64,000 nucleotides of DNA from Puccinia triticina (taxonomy: Eukaryota > Basidiomycota > Pucciniomycetes > Pucciniales > Pucciniaceae), in contig NC_070569.1 of NCBI RefSeq assembly GCF_026914185.1, positions 1,488,001 to 1,552,000 on the forward strand, in the 5' to 3' direction. The number at the start of each line of letters is the position of its first letter. Position 1 is the first letter of the stretch. Below are positions 56,374 through 64,000 of the stretch, piece after piece. Both the position numbers and the translations under genes were made by a program. Under the pieces are notes generated by a model. It searched no databases. It was not told the DNA's origin and saw only the letters and a program-made list of their open reading frames with translations.

Positions 56374-59046
56374 ATGGCGAACACGCGCAATCAAGGCCCT
56401 AGCGGCGGCACCGACCGAATCATTGTGCCGGTCAAAAGCGATGCGTACAGTCCAGACAAGGACCACTTCAACGTCCCGAAATTCGACGGCACAAACTTTC
56501 CCCTGTGGGAGAGGAAAATTAAAATGCACCTCAGACCCCGCCGACTTGAAACGTACATCAAGAAGCCACTGCCAAAAGAACCGGATTAAGATGAGCTGCA
56601 AGGAGCCCTTCGAACTTGCAGTATCCTAAGCGAAGCACTCTCCAACGCAATCTTCACAAGTGTTGTCAACGACAAGAATGAACAGGACCCTTTTTCCATT
56701 TGGTCCGACATCAAGACCATCTACGCCTCTGACTCGCTACTGTCAGTGTTCCAAGTCTGGAACAAATGGCTTGATATACAGTACAATAAGGACCTGAACT
56801 CTTATATCGTCGAAATGGAGGAGAGTCTTGCCGAGTTCAGCTCACTCGGCCTCAAAGTCCCCGATGTTCTCGTTGGCTGCGGTATTGTTGGAAAAATCAC
56901 TAAGCGAAGACCCTTGTTGATGCAGGCGCTTTTCACTGATCTCAAAGCCCTGGCGAAGCCCAAGGAGATTATCGCCAAACTGCGCGAAATCGGACGCCAT
57001 GAAACCGCAACCAAGAGGAAGTTTGTCGAGGATCACGAGACATCCTCAACCGCGCTAGCTACAGGACCCAGACACAAGCCCAAGAGACAGTCCGGATTGA
57101 ATTCCGTTGCCAGACCAACCATCTGCTGCAGTGGCGGCAAGCACAATCCCAAAGCTACCACTCACGTCGAGGCCGACTGCTGGACCATCCACCCAACGAC
57201 GCGTCCGGCAGACAGGCCCCTCCAGCAGCAAGAACGTCCGCAGAAGAGGCAGCGGTCATCCTATCACACCACCGCTGATGACGACGGAGTCGAGGAGGAG
57301 GAGGAGGCACTGCACACCTCCATCATGGAGCCAGCTTTCACGTACAACACAACTACGGACGCCGACGCATTGACAACGGTGCTGGATTCGGGAGCGAGCA
57401 ACCACATGCTCAACTCCCTGGATTACTTCTCGGCCACGACCCCAGCCCACATCAGCATAGTCACCGGAAGCGGGAAATCCGAGCTTGTCGCCGTAGCCAG
57501 GGGAACCGCCCACATCTCCCTTCCCTCCGGCCAAACTATAACCCTCCGAGAAGCTCTCTTTGTCCCTAAGCTATCTAGGAACTTGATCTCACTGGTACAG
57601 CTCATGAACCACCGAGTTGTAATAAGCAAGAGTGGAGAGAACTTTGGAGTTAAGCTCGACGACTCCCCTCCGTTCCCGGTTTGCGTCAACAACGACCTGC
57701 TCGAGATAGAGGGCGTCCGCCCTAGCTCACTCCACGCGACGGGTCTATCCGCCGTGGCCGCGCCGCCCCTGTCGGATTATCAAAAGTGGCACAACAGATT
57801 AGGTCATGCAAGCTCCGGTCGGATCGCTCAAGCTACACAGGAGAGGCTCGATCTAACTAAGACGCACGCTTGCTCTGCCTGCATGCAAGGGAAGCTCACC
57901 CGTGTCCCCTGCACGGGCTCGTTCAAAGATGCCGATGCGCCCCTCAGTGTCGTGCACGGTGACTTAGTCGGTCTGATCACGCCTCCCACCAACGGAGGAG
58001 CTCGCTACTTCCTTACGCTGGTAGATCAGTATACCGGCTATATACACACGGTAATCCTGAAGGACAAAAGCCAGGCCACACAGGCCATCCTAGACTTCAA
58101 GGCCTTCTTTGAGAAGCAGACGGGTCAGAATCTAAAGAAGATCATCACCGATGGTGGCGGAGAATTCGTTAACAGAACACTAGGCGAATACCTAAAATCC
58201 GAGGGCATCCAGCACAACGTGGCGCCCGCCTACACTCCCCAGAACAACGGGATAGCCGAAAGAGCGAACAGAACCATCATCGACATGACGCGCTGTTTGC
58301 TCATGCAAGCCAACCTTGCCCCGGAGTGGTGGGCAGAGGCCGTGCAAGCAGCTACCGCCACAACCAACTGCCTTCCATCGCTGACCAAAAGCAAGGCCTT
58401 GCCCCTCGAGCTACTCTTCAAATCAAAGCCTAACATCAAGTTCTTCCGGCCATTTGGGTGCCGGGTATGGATAGTGAAGCCCAAACAGAAGAGGGAAACT
58501 AAATTTGGCTCGATATCATGGGAAGGTGTGCTGCTCGGCTACACAAACGATTACTCGTCATACCGAGTTCTCCGATTTGAAGACAAGTCGATCATCACGG
58601 CCAAACACGTTCACTTCGATGAAACAAGCTTTCCCGACTGCCCGGCAATCAACAAGAGCCACTCAGCCCTCGGGGTAAACAAGATGCCCAGCTTCAACTC
58701 AGCGGACCCGCTCCCCTTTAGCGAGGTTGATCTACCGGATGATCAGCAAACCGACCCCCAAGCGACTAGAGAGCTGGAGGAGGAGGAGCACGACATCTCT
58801 CGGATCGTCCGGGACCTGCGCTCCGCTAGCCCGACTCCCCAGGCCACCCAGGAACCTCCTGCCGTCTTGGGCTCGCTGCATCCCCACCATCAACTGGCTG
58901 AGAGGAGATACGCGTGGACCTCGGCCCCGCCACCGAAGGAGATTTCTAGCGCCATCGACGCCAGCAACATCATCCAAGGGAAACGGCAAAGGCAAGCTTT
59001 CCTAATCGAGATAGACGTGACCCGAAGAACCATAGACAGGCTATGA
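56374..59046 (+). pseudogene. copia2 Gag-protease-integrase frame with one internal stop
   Basis: ATG 56374 (M-A-N-T-R-N-Q-G). TAA at 56587-56589 interrupts after 71 codons; the same frame continues to 59046. Zinc-knuckle-like I-C-C-S-G-G-K-H-N...C-W is near 57120-57185. The aspartic protease motif is L-D-S-G-A-S-N-H (about 57382-57405). The integrase finger (W-H-N-R-L-G-H...C-S-A-C, about 57787-57880) is followed by the DDE core: H-G-D (about 57955), T-D-G-G-G-E-F (about 58147), and A-E-R-A-N-R-T (about 58257). Ends TGA inside ATGA, overlapping the RT frame start. Confidence 0.88.
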
Positions 59047-60608
59047 GCGGTACGGACCGCGATAACTGGTCGCAAGCGGAGCAAAAAGAGATCGCCAATA
59101 TGCTCCGTCATCAGGTCTGGATTGTGCGCCAACGACTGCAGTCAGACGAGCCAATCCCATCCACCTGGGCCTACAGAAAGAAGCTAGGTGCCTCCAACGA
59201 GGTGATTGAATTCAAAGCGCGGATATGCGCGCAGGGCTTTCGACAGATTCACGGAAGAAATTTTAACGTCATCTATGCCCCAACGGGTAAGGCAGCTTCC
59301 CTACGCCTACTTATCTCTTTCGCAGTCAACCACGGCTTGAAGATACATCAACTCGATGTTCGGAGCGCTTTCCTCACCTGCCCGCTGGAGGAAACGGTTA
59401 CACTACTGCCACCCCAGGGCTACGACTGCCCGCCGAATTCAGTACTGCACCTTAAGAAAGCCATCTACGGCTTGCGTCAAGCCCCGCTTGTCTGGTACAA
59501 GCGCTTGACGACATACCTCAAGTCATTGGGATTCAAGATCTCGGTGTCCGATCCGTGCGTCTTCTGGAGGAACGAGACAGCTCATCAGCCAGCCAGTTGG
59601 CTGTTCGCGCACGTCGATGACATCGTCATCATCAGCCACAAACCAGAGGTCTTTCGGAGCGAGATGGAGAAGGAATTTGAAATCAAATACCCCGGCGACG
59701 CCGAGTTTCTGCTTGGCATGAACATTGATCGGTTCCAGGGCGGCCTTCAAATCAATCAAACACAGTACATTGAGCGGAAGCTGTCCGAGTACGGTCTTGA
59801 CAGGGAGCATCCAGCCTCATGCCCACTCAACCCCAGAGAGAGGCTATCCAAGGCAACTCCTCACGAAATCGAGACGCTCAGGAAGCTTAACATTAACTAT
59901 CGCGCCCTTGTGGGCTTGCTCAACTACCTCAGCATACTCACCCGACCCGGCATATCTCTTGCAGTCAGCCAGCTCTCTCAGTACCTGGAGGAGCCAGGAG
60001 TTAAGCACTACCAGGCCGCAGTGCAAGTATTTCGCTACTTATCCGGTACGCGGCGAGTCGGTCTCACCTTTCAGCGCTCAGAATCTGCGCGCCTCAAAGC
60101 CTTCTCGGACGCGGACTGGGGCAACTGCCCGGACACCAGGAGATCCACCACCGGTTTTGTCGTTACGGCCGGATCTCACCTGCTTAACTGGAAGTCCAGC
60201 AAACAGCCCACTGTTTCTCTCTCAACTGCCAAGGCTGAGTACAAAGCGTTATCAGACCTCGGGAGGGACCTAGCATGGTTCGCGAGCCTCATCAGAGAAA
60301 TAGGCTTCCAGAACTCAGTTGAAGAAATCGACGTGGCCGTAGACAATAAAAGTGCTATTGATCTCGCCAACAGCAAAACATCTCAGAATAGCTTCCGTAC
60401 GAAGCACATGAACATTCGGCTGCACTTTGTGCGAGAGCTAATTCTGTTCAAAACAATCAAGCTCCGATACGTCAAAACGACCGCCAACGCTGCAGATTTC
60501 CTCACCAAACCTCTCGGGCGATCGATCATTCGCCGCTCCCTGGCCCAAATTGGGGTCATCCAAATCTCTGAAGCTACTTCGAATCTCACAACTCGAAGTA
60601 TGCGAGGC
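59043..60608 (+). CDS. copia2 reverse transcriptase-RNase H frame
   Basis: Open from ATG 59043 (M-S-G-T-D-R-D-N-W-S), overlapping the previous stop by ATGA; the frame passes into the 3' LTR. RT motifs: Y-A-P-T-G-K, Q-L-D-V-R-S-A-F-L, G-L-R-Q-A-P, and the catalytic F-A-H-V-D-D-I-V (about 59608-59630, the usual Tyr replaced by His). RNase H: S-D-A-D-W-G, K-A-E-Y-K-A-L, D-N-K-S-A-I, and terminal D-F-L-T-K-P-L. In most Ty1/copia elements this is one frame with integrase, so the step is either a mutation or a translational coupling device. Confidence 0.85.
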
Positions 60609-61460
60609 TGTAGGAATACGGACCCAGACCCGCACCCGCAGCAACCATTAAGGAAGCTCGCGCGGATAGCACAAGGCGCAAGCCCAAGCCCAGCTGCAAA
60701 GAAAGGTAAGCCCTTTCGCAGTCCAGACCCCAGACCCCAGCCCTAACCACGGGACCTAACGCTAGAGTATTGTTTGACGATTACAGAAGCGCACCAGGTG
60801 AGAACCTTATTGGTCAAAGCCCAGAACCAAGAACAGCCCAAGAGAACCTTGTATGTCCCGAGAGCAAGCGGCAAGTAGACTTAAACCTTAAGGCTAACTT
60901 GAACGCATTCTTCCATAGAACTCTTGAGGATCGACTTGGACCCAGACACCAGCCAGGCTTACTAGCCAGAATATCGGAAGCTAAATCTACCCGTAAGTAA
61001 GAGCCCAGACCAAACCAATAACAAAGAAAAAGAAAAGACAATAAACTAAGACATAAACCTTATTTGCATAAACTACCAGAACCAGACGCTTCGGAAGTGT
61101 TTAGACAGAACAAGACGAAGCTATTAAAATAACTTGGCCTAGACCCGTGAGTAGAGAAACAGACATAAGAGAGGAACAGCAAAGACACGCCTTGGAAGAA
61201 ACTGGAGCTGACTCTTCGCCATGCGAATGATCGACGCACAGGACTCTTCTAAAGCGTATAAAACACCGACCCGTGAAGCCAGCGCTTAACGCACTTTTCC
61301 TTTCTTGTCCACCAGACTCAGACCCCGGACGCAACCTGTCCTGCTTTCAGGTACATGCTTGCGCCGCTATTCTCTACTCCCCCTAACTTATAACAAGATC
61401 TCAATAAATGTAAATAGCTATCTAACAAGCAATAAACTTTCAGTTGCTTGATTTCTTTTA
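60609..61460 (+). repeat. 3' LTR of copia2
   Basis: 852 bp, almost identical to 55461-56312, with the TATA box conserved at about 61257. Followed by GTATC and resumption of gypsy2 Gag. Confidence 0.95.
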
Positions 61461-62124
61461 GTATCCACCAGTTTCTCCAACTCTGCCGCCGCCTTGTCAC
61501 CCAATCCGCAGGCAAGCAAGGCCAGATTCATCCACCCCTAGTTCTCCGTCCCCACAAGCAGTAGATGCCGTTCTTGAGAAAATATCCGCTCTCCTTGTTC
61601 CCAATCTCGCCGTTACCGCTCCGCCCATTGCGGAGGTTAGAAAGAAGAAGATTCCGTGCCCCTGTTTGGATTCCCGTCAAATAAAAGTGAAGCAAGATCA
61701 AGATCATCCCGCCACCCTTTCTGGTTCCAGTTCTGAGTTTGTTCCTAGCCACCAGCTCTGCCAGCCTGCAGAGATTTTGATTCCGCCGATCCGCCTCCAA
61801 GATGAGGTTAAACTATCTTTTCCAATCCGTGCTTGCGACCACCTCCGCAAAGAGGCTAAACTATCTGATCCTGATCCTATTCCCGCTCCTTACCCTCTGA
61901 TCTCTGTGGACCATCTCCGCTCTTCTACAGCCGTTCTCCGCAATGAGAATAAACTATCCAATCCTGATCTGTTATCTAAATCTGTTCTCAGCCCTTTTCC
62001 TGATTCTTATCCAACAAAATGTTGCCGCTTTCCTCAATCCCGCCTCCGCAATGAGGGTAAACTAGTTCCGCATGGTTTGGATGTGTTGGGTTTTGGTTTT
62101 CTGCAGAGGCAAAATGGAGTGCAA
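61461..62124 (+). pseudogene. gypsy2 Gag remainder and LRNE-repeat region
   Basis: About 61466-61680 resumes the Gag reading after copia2. Four CTCCGCAATGAG-type repeats (about 61791, 61845, 61935 and 62041) give L-R-N-E-x-K-L, as in gypsy1 13490-13720. No protease or polymerase motifs are present. Confidence 0.65.
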
Positions 62125-62707
62125 GTAAGTCCTCCCAATTGTGCACCTCCGGGGCTTGATGCCACTTTAGTTGTCAACACTCTACCTTGTGCCACGTTTG
62201 TGAGCAATACTCAATCCAACACTGGGTCGCTACGCTAACCATAGCGGTTAGCGTAGCGTAGCGCAGCGCGAATGCGCTATTTTTTAGCGTAGCGTTAGCG
62301 CAATTGCACGCATGTGCGCTAACGCTACGCGCACGCGGTGTACAGCTATTTTAGCTGACAGCGTAGCGTTAGCGCAGATGCGCGCAATTGCGCTAACGCT
62401 ACGCATGCAGGGCACAAAAGAGCGCGCGCTACGCTGCGCTACAGCGCCTTTAGCGGGAAAAAAGGGTTTTTTTTCCGCTAAAAGCGCTGTAGCGCAGCGC
62501 AGCGTAGCATAGCGACTGTAGCGGCGCGCTAACGCTAACAAAGAATTGGCGCGCTGTTAGCGCAGCGTAGCGGCGCTAACAGCGCGCTAACGCTATGCAA
62601 AATAGATGGGCGCTTTTTGCCGCTACGCTAACGCGTAGCGCTGAAATAGTGTAGCGTAGCGTAGCAACCCAGTGTTGCTCAATCCCTTGGCTCTTCCGCT
62701 TGTTTAG
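62125..62707 (+). other. Intron-like cassette E, interrupted by a MITE
   Basis: Starts GTAAGTCCTCCCAATTG, with TGTGCACCTCCGGGG and GCCACGTTTGTGAGCA, and ends TGTTTAG. Without the 460-bp MITE and one 8-bp duplication it would be 115 nt, like cassettes A-D. Confidence 0.65.
62218..62677. mobile_element. Palindromic MITE built of GCGTAGCGTTAGCG-like words
   Basis: Ends AACACTGGGT and, inverted, AACACTGGGT. CTCAATCC is duplicated at 62210-62217 and 62678-62685, an 8-bp hAT-like duplication. The interior is nearly all GCGTAGCG/CGCTAACGC words in both orientations, able to fold into many nested hairpins, and is very CpG-rich. Confidence 0.75.
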
Positions 62708-62832
62708 GCCAGCTTCTTCAGTTTCAAGATCATCTCCAAGAGCCCCGGACTCCCTTCTGGTTCCCATTCTTTTAGGGTTTTCTTTCAGTTCAACTTTGAC
62801 TCAGCATATTTTTATTTGGAGAGAAGAGGAGA

Positions 62833-62866
62833 GCAGTCTAGGGACAGACTGCAAGTTGGAGAGAGA
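62833..62866 (+). promoter_or_regulatory. Conserved hairpin and polypurine tract before the gypsy2 3' LTR
   Basis: GCAGTCTAGGGACAGACTGC (62833-62852), identical to gypsy1 17209-17228, followed by a purine-rich run (GGAGAGAGA) ending at 62866. Confidence 0.7.
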
Positions 62867-63536
62867 TGTGGTGAGCAAAATGGTACAGACGGTCCATGGT
62901 TCAAGATCCAGATGAAGACTCAAGATTCACGTGACCAGTTATCAAGATCAAGCCCTCAAGATTATCCGTCTCAAATCTCAAGCTCAAGATTCAAGATGTT
63001 GTGATTGATATTGATTTTTCTCTCTGTCCTTTTTGATGCGGCTTCAGTTCAGTTACAACTCCACTTTCCATTGCACCCATTCTCTTATGTTACTCTCCTC
63101 ATTTTTCCATGTATGTGGTTGATCTTTCTTTGTGTGTGTTTTGTTTTGTTTGTGTTGTGCAGAGCTTGTTTGTAGTTAGGGATGTGATGAACATGTCTGT
63201 GACATGTTCACTTCCTGGAGTCTGAGTTCAAAGTTTGAACTCAGATGATGGGGAGGCATGGCAGTCTTCTGATCCACAAAATACACCATCAAGATTCTCA
63301 GATCCTTATCCTCATCACCTCATCAGATCCTTATCAACCCTCAAGATCCTCATCAGCATCCCTTTCCAGATCCTCAACCCCCAAACCCGCCAACAAGTCT
63401 CACTGACATTGTTGTTCAACCCCCTTTCTCTGGTTTTCTCAGATCTCATTCATCCTAGGACCTCACAGGAAGGCAGGCTCATCACCACTTTCCCTTCCAA
63501 GCACTGCCTACTGCCTGGCACGGTAGGAGTTCCACA
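62867..63536 (+). repeat. 3' LTR of gypsy2
   Basis: 670 bp, TGTGGTGAGC...GAGTTCCACA, followed by CCGG. Related to 53151-53861 but with many substitutions and indels. Confidence 0.8.
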
Positions 63537-63645
63537 CCGGCCGGATTCTGGATCTTTCGAGCTCAATCCCAAACCCTGATCCGGCCTCTGGGGTTTCCGG
63601 ATATCTCCGGATCTGCGGGGTCCGGATTGGAACCTTACCTGGCAG

Positions 63646-64000
63646 ACAATTATGTGGTGTGACCGGGTCTTAATGGCAACGGCAAACTGAGGCGGGCAAC
63701 AATCTAAGCAAAAACATTGGAATTGATTCCACAGAACAGAAACACAACCAAAACCAAGATTAGCTTGAAGAATTCTTGATACACAGATGTCTTTTTACAT
63801 ACGTTGAGTAGGCTTGATTCCCTTTTCAGAAAGTCCTTCAAGAATGAGTGTTCGGAGTGATTTTTCGAATTTGACATAATCTGTGGAGCAAACCTTGAGT
63901 TCCAAATTGGATGCCTGTTAGACCAACAGGTTCCGACTGTTGTTCCTGAGCACATGCAGTGGTCTTGGAGACTTCCTCTGGGACACACTGTCAAGAAAAG
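63646..64000. other. Right flank of the hAT-like element
   Basis: AT-richer, host-like. A minus-strand frame of 96 codons (63994-63704) ends in a hydrophobic stretch (L-I-L-V-L-V-V-F-L-F), but I recognise no gene. Confidence 0.35.

Larger units (their letters stand above)
55461..61460 (+). mobile_element. copia2: near-complete young Ty1/copia element, 6.0 kb
   Basis: LTRs 55461-56312 and 60609-61460 are both 852 bp; I noticed only two differences (near 55806/60968 and 55988/61135). Target duplication GTATC at 55456-55460 and 61461-61465. Order Gag, protease, integrase, RT, RNase H defines Ty1/copia. Coding is broken by one TAA in gag and a -1 step before RT. It is the youngest insertion in the gypsy2 nest. 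Confidence 0.95.
53151..63536 (+). mobile_element. gypsy2: Ty3-type element with gag but no pol (LARD-like)
   Basis: 5' LTR 53151-53861 (711 bp) and 3' LTR 62867-63536 (670 bp), both TGTGGTG...TCCACA. CCGG lies on both flanks (53147-53150 and 63537-63540). The LTRs are clearly diverged, so the element is old or recombinant. It has the same primer site, Gag type, L-R-N-E-x-K-L repeats, intron cassette and hairpin/purine tract as gypsy1. It passes from the cassette straight to the 3' LTR, with RT, RNase H and integrase absent. copia2 and a MITE are inserted inside. It would depend on a gypsy1-like relative for enzymes. Confidence 0.88.
52876..63637. mobile_element. hAT-like TIR element, now filled by gypsy2
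   Basis: Terminal inverted repeats TAAGGTTCCAATCCGG (52876-52891, and inverted at 63622-63637). An 8-bp target duplication CCTGGCAG is at 52868-52875 and 63638-63645. Eight-base duplications are typical of hAT elements. Without gypsy2 the element is only about 0.4 kb, so it is a non-autonomous MITE. Confidence 0.75.

Overview
The window looks like a TE-packed stretch of a basidiomycete nucleus, most probably a rust fungus (Pucciniales). The reasons are short GT-AG introns, SWIM/OTU-type Mutator elements, Ty3 and Ty1 retrotransposons with tRNA-Tyr-derived primer sites, a large Helitron, and AT-rich host remnants between GC-richer elements. Species-level assignment is not possible from sequence alone. 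Almost nothing here is an intact host gene; the window is a set of elements inserted into each other.

Layout. 1-3892: a fold-back repeat complex rich in GGGCCC motifs, itself carrying a 1.5-kb non-autonomous LTR element (1931-3451, TSD CATTT). 3893-6126: the 3' part of a Mutator-like (MULE) gene fused to an OTU protease domain. 6127-7080: tandem repeats and a CGACTCCC-motif array. 7081-9374 and 31831-33720: AT-rich host DNA holding two halves of what may be one unrecognised gene, split by a Helitron whose termini I place at 9375 (CTAG plus hairpin) and 31830 (TC on the minus strand, A/T insertion). The Helitron carries a Rep-helicase gene on the minus strand (27369-22785, two introns, two in-frame TGA codons) and several divergent copies of an OB-fold-like gene. 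It hosts a complete Ty3 element, gypsy1 (9775-18070, 828-bp LTRs).

33721-36600 holds LTR-like debris. A decayed Ty1 element (copia1) lies at about 36.6-44.6 kb. It is split by a MULE with a transposase gene (39250-44265, carrying a 797-bp MITE). At its right side lies a 7.1-kb TIR element (44639-51712) that has captured a multi-exon fragment of a host neurofibromin/IRA-type Ras-GAP gene. 52876-63637 is a hAT-like TIR element (TSD CCTGGCAG). It is filled by a pol-less Ty3 element, gypsy2 (53151-63536), which in turn is interrupted in gag by a young Ty1 element, copia2 (55461-61460, TSD GTATC), and near its 3' end by a palindromic MITE (62218-62677).

The most unusual signals are as follows. 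(1) A repeated intron-like cassette (GTAAGT, GTGCACCTCC, GCCAC-N4-GTGAGC, ..AG) sits at four boundaries of gypsy1 and once in gypsy2, arranged so that alternative splicing could produce a pol-only mRNA. (2) The neurofibromin fragment lies inside a TIR element. (3) Behind both gypsy 5' LTRs is a 50-nt copy of mature tRNA-Tyr nucleotides 27-76, far longer than a primer site. (4) Both gypsy insertions are flanked by CCGG. (5) ATGA stop/start overlaps occur in both gypsy1 and copia2. Several TE genes are broken by TGA codons, some at places where an arginine codon is expected, which is consistent with CpG deamination.
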